Source: Roridomyces roridus (lineage: Eukaryota > Basidiomycota > Agaricomycetes > Agaricales > Mycenaceae). Taken from it: a stretch of DNA of 64,000 bases. Shown here in pieces: positions 1 to 11,386 of this stretch (the first letter of the stretch is position 1; each line of letters begins with the position of its first letter). A model generated the notes under the pieces. It did no database searches and had not been told where the DNA came from. It worked only from the letters and a program-made list of their open reading frames with translations. Where the stretch lies: assembly GCA_029378245.1 (NCBI GenBank), contig JARKIF010000018.1, positions 124,001-188,000 on the forward strand, written 5' to 3'. Position numbers and translations under genes: made by a program.

Positions 1-2
1 CT

Positions 3-311
3 GTAGCTCCAGTCGCCAAACCGCGTGCCTCCTTGGCTGGCACGCCCACGCCCACTCCTCGCTTTGGCGCCAGTGTTGCACGGGAACGAGAAGATCCGCG
101 GTCGGCCCTTTCGCGATCTGCGTCTGCGAGGCCTGCCGGTTCGACACCGGCTCCCGCTGTACACCGTCGTGTGGCGTCTGCGACGCTCGATCAGGCGACC
201 GCACGTGCGGGCAAGGCTCCCGTACGTCCAGAAACGCCGTTGAAGGAGAAGGAGAATGTGGAAGGAGCCACGCGACCGGGTTCGCGTGCTCGTGTTGCAG
301 TGCCTGCCTGA
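3..311 (+). CDS. 3' end of a Ser/Pro/Ala-rich protein (partial)
   Basis: An open frame enters from the left edge in frame 3 and stops at 309-311. The 102 visible residues are low in complexity and rich in Ala, Pro, Arg, Ser and Thr, with repeated TPTP and RSAS-like patches and a basic C-terminus. No domain is visible, so the function cannot be named. The tail looks intrinsically disordered, as is common at the ends of fungal regulatory or cytoskeletal proteins. A methionine at position 33 exists, but the frame is open upstream of it, so I take this as the last exon of a gene that starts outside the window. Confidence 0.55.
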   Translation, partial: VAPVAKPRASLAGTPTPTPRFGASVAREREDPRSALSRSASARPAGSTPAPAVHRRVASATLDQATARAGKAPVRPETPLKEKENVEGATRPGSRARVAVPA

Positions 312-617
312 GCCCTCCCTCATCCACGGACGATATTCTTTTGATTTCATCTATATTATTAGCTTCCACTTCTCCCGTTCTATGTTTCACTCCATTTCAC
401 TACACCACTCCCCCATGTCCCCTCATCCCATTTTCCCCCAATCTCCATCCCGCTATCGCTCTCGTCTTGCTTTGATTCCTGCTGTGAACAACGTACAAAA
501 TGCGCACACCACATAGTTACATGGTGCGCGTCTGTAGCCACGGTCAATGTAAACCCTGTATGAACTACCGATTACCTACCTACACATGTGTAGATTTCCG
601 AGATTTAATCCAAGAAA
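312..617. other. Intergenic, pyrimidine-rich
   Basis: No gene is visible. The stretch after the stop codon has C/T-rich runs (about 365-470) and then falls to ordinary sequence. It is the likely 3' region of the upstream gene and the outer flank of the large inverted repeat. Confidence 0.5.
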
Positions 618-999
618 CATGCACCTTCCTATCCTGGACTTTGGATGAGTGGTGTTTACTCTCATTGATCAAGCATGCGATATGTCCCTGACGGATGTTT
701 TCTGATTTTCATACAAAGACGAAGCACTACCGTACAACAGCCTCCCCCCAAACAACGTCCGCTTCCGCCTTGCTCTCTAAGAAACCGGCGCCGCTCCCTC
801 GGCACGAGAAGTCGAAAAATGGCTCCGGGCCTCGGTGATGATGCTGCACAGCAGACTGGTGTCGTGCGGCCTGCGCGAGTGGGGGTGGTAATAACAGATG
901 AGAAAGCAAGGACCAGAGAGACGAGGGACACGACAAGCGAAACAACGAGAGATCACGGGACAGCGACACCAAGGGCAGCAGAGCGACAACAAAACCCAT

Positions 1000-2710
1000 T
1001 CAGACCCTCACAATCGATTTCCAACGCCAAGAACGCCGGAGCCAGGAAACGCTACGCCTACCACACGCCACCGTAATCTTCGCCTCGAGCCGATCTTGTG
1101 CAGCGTTCTTGACTACGCAGACTTCTTTTGGCTTGACCTTGAAGAGGGCCCGGAGGAAGAGTAGGCTTGCCGTGCTTTCGGATGCTTTGCCTGGTTTGGA
1201 GTTATTCTCTCCCGTCTTCCGTGGCTCGACGTGCGGCGCAGGAGACTTTGACTTCTTCTTGAAGAGCCGGCCCAAGAGGGAGTTGCGAGGGGCGGACGAG
1301 CGCACTGAGGGTGACACCGGGCCTTGGGGGTTGACAGCATCGGCCACGGGAGCGACGCTTGGATGGATGGCTTCGGACTGGGAGACGGTGACCATGGAGG
1401 CAGGAGACCGAAGGGTCGGGTGCCTGGTGACGAGAGACAGCACCAAAGTCGCTAAGAATATTGATGAGCGAGGATGAAAACAGGAGAATCAAGTTACTCA
1501 CATCCCGCGAAAGTACGCGTGGGCCTTGACCTCCTGGATATTAAGTCTTCCGAAACTGGCCGGGTCAAGCATGCCCTGGATGAGGTTCCGGGTGACTGCA
1601 TCGATGTCGTCTTCCTCCTTGAAATCGATCGGCATGATCGCATATGCCAATTCGACCTCAGCGTCAGTGAGTGCCGTGTCTGCCCCAAAAGGTAGTCGTC
1701 CGGTCGTCAGCTTGAACAACAGTAAGCCCAGGCTCCAGAGGTCTGTGTCGTAATTGTAGGGCGAACCGGCCTGCTGCGAAGGGGAGGACCAGCGGAAGGT
1801 CCCGCATTTCTCGTTGGTGAACCCGGCGTCTTCGGTGGGGTGAGCGGACGGCTTGAGGAACGACCCGCTGTTGGCGGCAGGGTCGACGACAAACTCGGGG
1901 TCTTCTGGCCGTACAAACTGTCGCTGGCAAATGACTTGGCGAGGCCGAGGTCACCGAGCACCACATTGCCGTCGGCTGTGAGCAAGATGTTGGCGGGCTT
2001 GATGTCGCGGTGGGCGACCTTCCGCTCATGCAGGGCCTCAACGGCAACAACCTAGCTTATAGTCAGCTAGGAATTCAATACCAGCATTCGACTTACGAGC
2101 TGAGCCATCCACAGGCGTACCTGCTCCGAGGAAGGCTGTCCATGCTCGTCGAGGAAGCTGGCGAGGTCACCCCCCGCGAACCATTCATTCCTGGAGGAGA
2201 TGAGAGTGCGTTCAAAGAACAGAGTATGTCACGCACCATAAGAATGAAATAGTTCTTTTCGTCCGACCAACTCGCCACTGCCGAGATGAGGGAGCGAGGG
2301 GCGTTGGCGTCCTTGCCGATGTTGCCGAGGAGGCGCATTTCGGTTTCGGCGTGGACGTTGGTCTTCGGAATTTGCTTGAGAGCAAAACGTTGACCTGTCG
2401 CTGTCTCTTTCACAAGGTAGACGTAGCCAAACGACCCTTGGCCGATCTGGCAGAGGACGTCGAAGTCGTCCAGGGACAGGCTCTTCTTGGCGGTGGGCGA
2501 CGATGGGCTCGTGGGACTGGGAGGGATCGAGGGAGAGCTTGGAGGCTTCACAGCGGTGTCAGTCGATGACGGGTCAAGAGAATGAGGAGTTACCTGAGCG
2601 AGTGTGGCGGGCTTGGTGCCCTTGACTTTGCGGTGGAGAGCGTTCTAAAGGTAGGGTTAGTAGACGAGCAGCGAGGTTGAAACGCGACGTACCTTAAGAC
2701 TGGAAAACAT
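1000..2710 (-). pseudogene. Ser/Thr protein kinase, left-arm copy (frameshifted)
   Basis: This is the mirror copy of the gene at 15297-16988. It starts at MFSSLK (2710-2693), followed by a short intron and the basic exon NALHRKVKGTKPATLAQ. The kinase domain then shows the Gly-rich loop GQGSFGYVY, the ATP-binding lysine in FALKQI, and HRDIKPANIL. A DLG replaces the DFG metal motif. Three breaks are visible. One is a GAAT duplication beside the intron near 2230, shared with the other arm. The second is a one-base loss near 1905 (right arm reads CCAGCAAGA, here CCAGAAGA), which throws the activation segment out of frame. The third is a net 5 nt loss near 1405 in the C-terminal tail. The internal start seen in the right arm (MSTDTAV) is also lost here. 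I regard it as a pseudogene. Confidence 0.8.
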
Positions 2711-2946
2711 TGTTCAGAGGGTAATAGCAGATAGCGGTGGTACTGTGGTAGCGGTCGAAAGCAAGTAAGACAGCTGGGGTGGCTGGCATATTCTCCTGTT
2801 TTTTATACATTTTCGGAGGCGGCTGGCAGTGACGAGTGAGACGTTCCCACGGCTGCTTGTCCAGAGCCATTGAGAAGGAGGGAGAGAGCGTAGTCGGGCA
2901 ACATGGAGGAAGTAGACAAAGTTGTTCCAGCCATCAGATCGCACTG

Positions 2947-3289
2947 CATCAGACTTTTGACATCTAGCTTGTGACCTTGTACAAGGTCATTCAAGCCCGC
3001 AAGCGCCCGCCAAATCTGCGCAAGCCCGCAAGCTCACAAGCCAGGTCCTGAAACTCGCAAGGTCCCTCGTTCGACTCCCATCGGACCACACAGATTTATT
3101 TCCTTTGACCCTGATCTGACTGGTACATGCTTCCATTGCCTCTCAGTGTATCTCCTCCATCACTAATACCTTTTTTCAGCCCCACTTTCAACCATTTCCG
3201 GGATTTTAACCCTCGCTTTGACCTTGCGAGCTTGTGCCACAAGCTGCCAAGCCCAAAAAGGTCGCAAGATCTTTGTCAAAAGACTGATG
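2947..3289. mobile_element. 343 bp TIR element (MITE-like)
   Basis: The element begins CATCAGACTTTTGACA and ends TGTCAAAAGACTGATG, giving 16 bp terminal inverted repeats with one mismatch. It is flanked by TG on both sides (2945-2946 and 3290-3291). The right arm and its surroundings read 'gcactgtgcagg' without the insert, which is the empty site. No coding capacity is visible. A perfect 16 bp palindrome, GACCTTGTACAAGGTC, lies near the left end (about 2972-2987), and the interior is rich in 'cgcaag/cttgcg' words. The two-base target duplication points to a Tc1/mariner-like or other 2 bp-TSD mechanism, but TG is not the classical TA, so the family is left open. Confidence 0.8.
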
Positions 3290-4227
3290 TGTGCAGGTTC
3301 TCTTTCTTTCCAACATCTTCTCTGAACGGAATCTGGCCCACTACATCCTGGGCCTCACCGACGAATGAGAATGGAGCTCCCAACCAGGCCCGACATCCCA
3401 ACTATACGACGCCAGGTTGTATGAACTGCATCTCGACCACCCGCGACACAATGGCCGAGTAAAACGCGCTGAATCAAGGCCTGGCACATGCTCGAACTCC
3501 CTACCCGTTCAGCGCTCAGCGCCATCCTCGGGCGCCTTCAAGCAGCGATACATGAAATCTGGATCGTGGTTCGACTCCTTGGCGATCATACTTCCCTTCT
3601 CATTCTCGCGTTCATACGGTGGGTGGCTATGTGTGCCTTCACTCCGAGGGCAGCCATGCTTCAGTTCCGCCTTGGCTTGGCGATCCGCCCGAAGAGGTAC
3701 TTCGTGGCTCTACTACAGTTATCGTCCAAGAAACTCTCGCGTGGTCTGCAGTAATCTAAACTGCTTGGCACTGCATGGATTGCATTGCGTTTCTCGATGT
3801 TCTCCTTTCCGCTTGTTCCCTTGTTCTATGGCCACTTGCTTGGCGATGGGAAACTTTAAATCCCGAGGCTAAGCAATGTTGATCCTTCTCCCTCGCCCAC
3901 CTATACCCCGAACCACCCACCCACTCTAAGCTCTCGGCGCTGCAAGGACCCACAAATTCCACTAGACTTTCAACTCGGGCCTTTCTCCCGCGTTGAAAGT
4001 TGCTCTTGGCGCAGCGTTACACCAAAGGTTGCCCCTCCTCCCAAGTTCGGCCTCAAAATCGGTTACTACCGTTCAGTTCTGAAACAGCGGGTCGTCGTTC
4101 GCGGATCGAATGACATATGTCAACGCAGACAAGAAGAAGACGCCCTCAAAAATACATCCGTTGGTTATTGGTTATGGCATTTGCAGATTCATACCCGAGT
4201 CTGGAAGCATCCTTCAAGTGTGCGAGC

Positions 4228-4575
4228 CGCTCGGTTTCGGTGTCGCAGCCTGACATTGGCCTTGAGGCTCATGTATCCGTGTCTCTGAAGTCATGAAGGG
4301 GCATCAAATGTTCTCTGCGAGCGGCGCTGCGGCGCGGTGCATTGAAGGCGAAAGGGCGCTGCGAGTAGCCTCGGAGCGAGCACGGGTCGTGCTTTGATGA
4401 CCTCGAAGCGGGCTGCTGGGAAGGAGACCGCGAGCTGAGAGCTCCAGGAAATGGCGGCGGTTACTGCATATTCTACTTGGAAAAGAGAATGATCGGCCAT
4501 CACAGCGCACTGCGGACTAACTGCGGACACATACTTATAAAAGTCGCACCAGCGTTCAACTTTTACACCTCTCTC
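4228..4575. other. Upstream region of the C9-methyltransferase
   Basis: This is the first stretch of the spacer between the inverted arms and contains no gene. A minus-strand open frame runs through 4291-4944, but it overlaps the first exon of the methyltransferase on the other strand and its protein has no family features, so it was not called. 'acttataaaagtcg' at about 4530-4543 is a good TATA-box candidate some 40 nt before the start codon. Confidence 0.5.
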
Positions 4576-6473
4576 ATGTCTTCCTCCGTGCGGGAAACGA
4601 ACCTGCCCTCTATAAAAAATGCGCCACTCGTCGGGCTCGCGGAAGGCAACGCGCAGTTCTCGAATTACCAGTTCGCGGCTCTCGTCCTCTTCGTACCATA
4701 CATTGTCAAGTCGTTCACTCCCCTGGTCAACCGTGGTGGATGGTACACGTACCTGTTCATACTCGCTCTGACCGGGGTCCCTACCACCATTGGCTACTGG
4801 TATCTCATGTCCAATTACGGCGCTCGCAAGAACGAAAAGGTCATCCTCCCCAACAAAAACATTGAGGAGTATATCACCATCAAAAACCTCGAGCTCAAGC
4901 AACTGTATAACGGAAAGAACAAGATCCCCATGCAAATCTTTCACGACGCGTACTTTGAGGGCAAGATTGATTTTAACGGTGCGTCTCAGCTCGTGTTAGT
5001 CGGTCGAATATTGACGCGTCCAAGGCGACGTTCTCGATATTCTCGAGCAGCGTCACGACTGGGCCAAGTTTAACTTCACGCCCGAGTTGTTCAAATACGT
5101 CTTTATGAATTTCATCCCGGAGGTCATCGTCCACTCTCAGAGCCAAGATGAGGAACAAGTCCGGAATCATTATGACAGAGGTGATGACTTTTATGGCTGG
5201 TATGTCGCATTTTGTGACGTACCTGGGTCCACTCTCATGTTCTTGCAGGTTCCTGGGTCCGCGTATGATCTACACTTCCTGGCGTCGTGCTTTCCCCCGG
5301 CACGTTCGAGTCTCTGGAGACCCTCCAGGACAACAAGCTTGCTATCGTGTGCAATAAGCTCGACCTTCAGCCCACAGACCGGTTCGCGCTTTATTGTATA
5401 CTTGCCACCCATTACCTCATCATCTACTCGCAGTCTCCTGGACGTCGGATGCGGCTGGGGCACGCTCGTGGCCTATGCTGCCAAGAACTTTGGTTGTGAT
5501 GCGACTGGTGTTACTCTTGGCAAGAACCAGACCAAGTTCGGCACGGAAAGGATAGCACAGAATGGGGTACGTCCGAGTCCCTCCTGTCCACGATAATTCC
5601 ATAACCTGACAGGATGCTAGATTCCAGCGGACAAGGCTCGCATCCTGTGCTGTGATTACCGCGAAATCCCGCACGGACAGGGCATATACGACAAGATTGT
5701 CAGTTTGGAGATGGCCGAGGTGCGTGCTCCCTTCATAGTGAGCATACGCTGACCAGTCATAGCATGTGGGCATTCGTCGCTACTCGGCCTTCGTCTCCCA
5801 GATGTACGAGCTTCTCGCGGACGATGGCATTTTCGTGCTCCAGGTAGCAGGCTTCAGGCCTGGATGGCAATTCGAGGATCTCGTCTGGTAAGTGTGCTCA
5901 CTCTTTGTGCTACCATCTCCAACTCCGGCCTTCTCAGGGGTCTTTTTCTGAACAAGTACGTATTCCCTGGTGCCGACGCTTCTGCTTCTCTTGGGTGGGT
6001 CATCACCAAAGTCTGTGGCCCTCCTTCAAGCTTCGTTGGCCTCTAATCACTTGCTCTAGCTCGAACAAGCCAACTTTGAGGTGAAATCGATCGACGTGTT
6101 GGGTTTTCACTACTCGGCTACAATCTGGCGGTGGTACTTGAACTGGCTCTCGAACAAGGACGCGATCGTTGCAAAGTACGGCGACAAGTGGTTCCGGACA
6201 TGGGCGTTCTTCCTCGCCTGGTCGACCATTGCAAGCCGGTCTGTCGTCTGCCTGTCCATGTCGTTGTTTCTGTGTTCTGAGTCGGCGGATACAGTCAAGG
6301 CTCTGCGGCCGTGTTCCAGATTACGTTGCACAAGAACCTTAACGCGTACCACCGGATACTCGGTGCTCCCAATCACGGGGGCATTCACATCAAGCCAGCC
6401 AAGGAACCCGAGTACGCAGTTTCCTCGTTTGCACGAACAGTTTCATTTACATTCTTGCAGGTTGATCCTCTAG
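4576..6473 (+). CDS. Sphingolipid C9-methyltransferase-like (one frameshift)
   Basis: The enzyme would use S-adenosylmethionine to methylate C9 of the sphingoid base in fungal glucosylceramide, on ER-type membranes. From the start MSSSVRETN there are two hydrophobic segments (residues about 33-75), then the family stretches HYDRGDDFYGWFLGPRMIYTS, LQDNKLAIVCNKL, the SAM site LLDVGCGWGTL, and SLEMAEHVGIRRYS. The C-terminal part runs GLFLNKYVFPGADAS and HYSATIWRWYLNWL. Introns of 45-55 nt splice cleanly: for example after FEGKIDFN, after DFYGW, inside PTDR and after QNG. The last intron (from about 6411) leads to KEPELIL and a TAG at 6471-6473. One extra base near 5280 (TCC-T-GGC) separates YTS from GVVLSPGTFES, where the frame should continue. 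The order of domains and the two N-terminal membrane segments favour C9-methyltransferase over bacterial-type cyclopropane synthase. Confidence 0.85.
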
Positions 6474-6639
6474 AGATGGCGGGGACGGTCGAAAAATGTG
6501 CGATTTTGGGCCAAAAAAAAAGAGATCGGGTAGCATGGTCACACTCCCAAAACCGTATGATAGCGGCAGTAATGAAATATGACATTCGGCAGAGAGCCCG
6601 TTGCTGGGAACGGCGCGACAAGAGCGTCGCGGACGGATT
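6474..6639. other. Junction between C9-methyltransferase and repeat copy 3
   Basis: There is no gene here. A run of nine A's lies at about 6512-6520. Weak similarity to the middle of the kinase ('cgtatgatagcggcagtaatgaaat' against the exon-3 end) suggests that the third repeat copy may extend to about 6545, but it is too diverged to fix the edge. Confidence 0.4.
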
Positions 6640-6893
6640 GAAGCGAACAGACCCTTGACCAATATGGCAGAGGATACCAAAGTCGTCGATGCCGGTGGCG
6701 ATGAGGGCTGGTATGGGAATGGCGGAATCGACGGAGCGGTGTTGGCATTGACGACGGTGTCAGTCGACATGGGGTCAAGAGAATGAGGAGCTACCTGAAG
6801 TAGTGTAGTAGGCTTGGTGCCTTTGCTTTGCGGACAAGGTTAGTGAATGAGGAAAGAGGATGATAATGCGACGTACCTTGAAGCTGGAAACAT
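6640..6893 (-). pseudogene. Kinase 5' fragment (third copy)
   Basis: Reading leftward from ATG at 6893, this fragment keeps a diverged first exon, the short second exon (KAKGTKPTTLLQ-like), the MSTDTV start that also occurs in the right arm, and a degraded 'DDFGILC..GQGS' match to the beginning of the kinase domain. It then dissolves into frameshifted sequence. The catalytic core is absent. It is a decayed fragment and cannot make a kinase. Confidence 0.7.
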
Positions 6894-7535
6894 GATTCAG
6901 AGCGATAGCAGAGCAAGGTCAGGTTGAAAGCAAGACAGGCTGGACAGCTGGATTGGCTGACATATTCCCCTACTGAGGAGGATGGATAGAGCGTCGAGTC
7001 GGGCGACATGGAGGAAGTACATAGACAAAGTTGTTCTCGGCATCAGTGATGCAGGTTCTCTTTCTTTCCAACATCCTTCCCTGAACGGAATCTGGCCCAC
7101 TACATCCTGGGCTTCACCGATGAATGAGAATGGAACTCCCAACCAGGCCCGACATCCCAACTATACGACGCCAGGTTGTATGAACTGCATCTCGACTACC
7201 CGCGACACAATGGCCGAGTAAAACGCGCTGAATTAAGGCCTGGCACATGCTCGGACTCCCTATCGGTTCAGCACCATCCTCGGACGCGTTCAAGCAGCGA
7301 CCAATGAAATCTGGACCGTGGTTCGACTCCTTGGCGATCATACTTCCCTTCTCATTCTCGCGTTCATACGGTAGGTGGCTATGTGTGCCTTCACTCTGAG
7401 GGCAGCCATGCTTCAGTTCCAGCCTTGGCTTGGCGATCAGCCTGAGGAGGTATCTTCGTGGCTCTACCAGTTATCGGTGAAGAAGCTCCCGTGCGGTCTG
7501 CAGTAATCTAAACTGCTTGGCACTACATGGGTAGG
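6640..7535 (+). repeat. Third, truncated copy of the arm repeat
   Basis: This block is in direct orientation with the left arm. It matches the kinase 5' end and upstream region (about 6640-7045) and then the 'aggttctctttctttcc...' block (7046-7535), which corresponds to about 3292-3775 of the left arm and 14560-15040 of the right. Identity is high in the second half and lower in the kinase part. It carries no 343 bp element. The copy starts less than 200 bp after the stop codon of the methyltransferase. Confidence 0.8.
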
Positions 7536-10500
7536 TCCCGAACGTGCCTTCTGCATCCTGCTGCACTGTGCCTGTTTCCTGTTTCTCCTTTCCGCTTCAA
7601 GTAGATTGAAGTTCCAAGTTCTATGGCTGCTTGTTTGGCATCTTCTCGTCCTTTTTCGCCCGCATTCTTTTGGGAATTGGAGTTTGACCCGCGAGTCCTC
7701 CGCAATTGCCCGCCTTACTGACCACCTCCGGTCCAACTCCGGCTCCAAATTTCTTAATCCCCAACACAAGCCGGCGCTCCACGGCCCACCGGCATACTCC
7801 AACCTCCAAGCACTCCAAAAATGCAGATGCGTATCCCATTTCTGAACAAACAAACTCAGACGGAACTCGACGGATATGAAGGATGATACACAATCTGACC
7901 TTGTACCCACCACGGACCTCCCCTGGTCTCCCTCCCGTTGCATTCCCAGCTCTAATAAGGTTACTTAATTTTCGATCGTGCGACACCCACTGGAATTTCA
8001 GCCACGTCACAAAGTATATGGAAAGGCAATTGTACCAAATTGGCCGGGGTATTGCAAACCCTTCTGTCCGTAGTTTTCCTCACAATGCCGGATTCTGCCG
8101 ACAATCCCTCACGCGTCGCCACGCGTCACTTCAGTCCCCGAATTTCTCCACCAATCTTTTCAACTTCCTTCTGTTCTAATTGTTGGCCGATTGGCGCATC
8201 TATCTCGCATGCGTGTCTTGAACTTCTGTTGCTTCCTATTGCTGCACCTGCAGAGTGGAATTCCTGTTGGCCAGCACGACTCGCCGAGGTTGCCCCCACT
8301 GGTCTCGATGATGTCGGCGTAATAGTCAGTGAGATGGCGGCGGTATCCTTCGAATTCTAGGTGGGTATCAGATCTCGTCTTTGCCGTCGCCGCTGAACCA
8401 CACACTCGGATACCATGGCGAAAATCTCGCATGTACCAAGTTGCTTACTTACGCTCTGAATCAGCTTCTGCACTCCTGTACGTTTCCCGGTAATGGGTAT
8501 ACTATGCGTCCATCAAAGAGACTCTGGGCCTGCATGGTAAGTAAGTTTGCATGATACTCGCTACCTACATCCTGTATCGTGCTGACTATCCACTGTCAGC
8601 ACGCCTGTGAGATCAACATTCCGGTAGCAAGGCTCTAGTGGCGCGGACGGAGCAAACCCAACGCCGGCACCGTCTACTAGCCCATCCGCCAATCTCTGTG
8701 GTAAACGCTACCAGTGCGGCAAAGCCTAGTGTCCTGTTTGAACGGAGACGTATGTATCCCCTGGCAGCTGACTCGGAGACTCCCGAGCTCATATGTACGT
8801 TCAGAATGAGCCCGACGCAGCTGGTTGGTTTTACCTGCGGGCACTTGCTTCTCTTGTCTATGACACCGTGGTAAGCAGTACTTAGCCTGGACGGACCAGG
8901 CGCCTCGAAGACTCTTTACGGCGTTTTGAACATTCATTTCTCAGGTCTGATTCTGTCAACTTTCTGAACGTTATATATAATAACTCCCCGCATCCGACAG
9001 GTATGGAGGGGTTATCAAGAGCGAAGCCCACGACCATATGCAGCGCCACTGCTTCCCCCTCTTCGCGGGACATTCTGTGAGAGGTGGCGATACTATACTT
9101 CGGTATACTAAATTCCGGGGTTCACTGTCATTTCTCGGGCGCTTCCACTTCGACGGCCGACCGAACATGTATAGAGTACTATCTCCGCTTCGGGGTACTC
9201 GAGGCTCAAACGCTCACTGGCATGTTACATTTTTCCAGTCCTCGAACAAGTTCACAATGCCAAATGATAATGATATGTTCTTGAAGCCGCTTCTCCGTGT
9301 TAATTTCCGCGTTATCGCAGATCCTGATTTTTACGACGCAAATCCCCCAAATTCAGGATTGAGGAAATCGTCGAAAAGTAAGATCCTTGCAAGATGGTCG
9401 ATTAATCGACATGATAGAAATTATGCTTCTGTCTTTATCTCAATTCGAGTTCCGTTGTCGCAAATAGTGGTAGTATCTCGTAGATTGTAGTTCGCAAGAT
9501 GTTTGAACAAACAGCATCTTGCAGACCAAATGGTTTCACTGAAATACCGGGCCCACTGCACGCAGGAGACACAAACATGATTTGGAACTTGGTTGCCTCT
9601 TTGAGCTAGCTTCTTCCACGGGACAGTCCACACACACCCCGGAATGATAAATTTACCGATGACGGTTTCCCTGGGAAGTGGGTATTTTGGTGAGCCAAAC
9701 CTGGTGGTTATAGCCAGTTACTCAGCGTTCAAGAATTCGAACCACCTTAATCGCATCCAATACTTCACGTATCAAGTAAACACCGACAAAATCACCCTGA
9801 GACACACCAATGACATGCCCACCGAGGCAAGGTTCCCGCGAACAAGCGCCATCTGTAATGGTCCTCTATTATAGAGTGACATTCTGAATGCCCGACATCG
9901 GCCGGCTACAGTACACACCCTCAAAGCAAGCAGCCACAACTCCACTTCACCCACCCACCCACACGACAGGTTTTGCGCACACCCACTTGAATCCGGAGTT
10001 GTCCGCGTCAGCTGCACCCACCCTCGCCTCCGCAGGCAGGTAGGGGGGTGGTTATTTGAGAATGATCATAGTAGGCCACGCGATAGATCGTTCGGGGCAG
10101 TCTTTCCAGATTCATTTGACGTTGGGGATTTCGTGATAGTGTCAACGAGTGGTTAGTTGGTTGGCGTGCCTCGAATTAGCCTGATCAGAGGATTAGTTTT
10201 AGCGGTAGTGTGTATTCAGCATTAATATTACACCTGTGAGGCCACCACCTTACAATGGCAGGCGAGCAAGTAGAATGCGACGAGAATATTTTCTCTCAAA
10301 AAAGACTTTCTGAGCCACTGCAAGGGACACAAAATCCGCCAAGGCGATTCACATGTTGCAGCCATGAGAAAGTTGGGGATGGGCAGCAGCAGCACGACTG
10401 GGGTTCATCATCCTCGCAGCCACGGTGTGTCCGGGAATTTCATCATGAGTGCGAGGCCAATACCAGCAGGCGCGGAGAAGAATCTGATTCTCGAGAAGAC

Positions 10501-11386
10501 AACAAGACGAGCGGGGTGCGCAACAAACGCCATTCGCTGTTCTGGCCGCCCCATGGATATACATTGAACGCGTGAGACGATGTCGAGGCTCGGGCCGTTG
10601 GCGCGTCGGTCGTTGATTGATGCCGTATGCACGCGTCGCGTCAGGTTCCTCGCTTCCTCGATGGATGATGATGGGACTAGTCCGGTTGTCGGTCAGGCGG
10701 CTGCCTTATCGCGGAATTATCCAGGCCTCGAGGTGCAAACAAAGGGCGAATGTCAGGGAATTGAGAAAAGGAAGGTGACCGGATGCGGAAGCCAAGGGAA
10801 ACGAACGTGTCCAATCTGAAAGGGACGCGAATCCATAGACGCAAGGGGACAGAGACGTAGCCCAGCCTTGAAGGTCGGAGGGAAGCTCGGTAATAGACGC
10901 TGACCGGGCTTGGCTGTGCGTTGTACGTCCGATATGGGCTCGCTCCCGGGTCGGGCAGGATAGGATAAGACAGGTTACAGGACTGCGACGGCGGCGGGAT
11001 CGAGACAGACGCCTGGAATCGGATGAACGCCACTGCGCGCGGCTGAGGGATTTATGCCGCCTAGTCTTTTGTCTCTCTCTTTCTTGCGGGGTAAATATTG
11101 GGGCATGCGGGGCTGGACCTACAGAGCTGTCGCGGGCACAAAAGAAAGAAAGGACGGAGCTGGAGTGGTTGGCCGAGATAATGGGCACTTCGGGGCTCGG
11201 AGATGAATCTGCGTCCGGTTATGGACGAACGTGACAATGTGACTGTCACTGTGACCTATTTTGAATCTGTTGGCAAGTCACCCACCGTAAACAAAACACC
11301 CTTTTCACCTCCACCACCATGCCCCTCCTCGTATCGAATCCCCAATAACAACGACCGACGAACCCAGTTGCTCCCGTCGGTCGTCC
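7536..11386. other. 3.85 kb without a supported gene
   Basis: Short open frames occur on both strands (for example minus 7621-8010 and plus 9038-9490), but none shows conserved motifs, a convincing exon chain or a membrane or signal segment. There is a CCCACC-rich run near 9948-9966. 'cattaatatt' at about 10220 is AT-rich. 11200-11330, just before the next gene, contains the alternating 'tgacaatgtgactgtcactgtgacc' words of a possible promoter. I see no tRNA, rRNA or transposon ends. Confidence 0.45.

Larger units (their letters stand above)
618..4227 (+). repeat. Left arm of a large inverted repeat
   Basis: Read as reverse complement, this block matches 14019-17393 almost base for base over long stretches, with scattered substitutions and small indels. 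The outer edge is set where 'catgcacctt' (618) pairs with 'aaggtgcatg' (ending 17393). The inner edge is near the shared 'ctggaagcatcc' motif at about 4201-4227. The arm carries the kinase copy at 1000-2710, its upstream region, a 343 bp TIR element absent from the other arm, and about 940 bp of non-coding repeat (3290-4227) with no convincing gene. A shorter direct copy lies at 6640-7535. Confidence 0.9.

Noticed and set aside
3560..3590. A perfect 'ggttcgactcc' Pol III B-box word in all three repeat copies, suggesting a tRNA or SINE
   Set aside because: The T-arm stem does not pair well, no A box lies at the right distance upstream, and no acceptor stem could be drawn. It is kept only as a note.
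4291..4944. Minus-strand 217-codon open frame over the methyltransferase start
   Set aside because: It lies antisense to a well-supported exon, and its product has no motifs.
9700..9760. Reverse-strand 'ggtggttcgaattc' as a tRNA B box
   Set aside because: There is no cloverleaf around it and no A box upstream.
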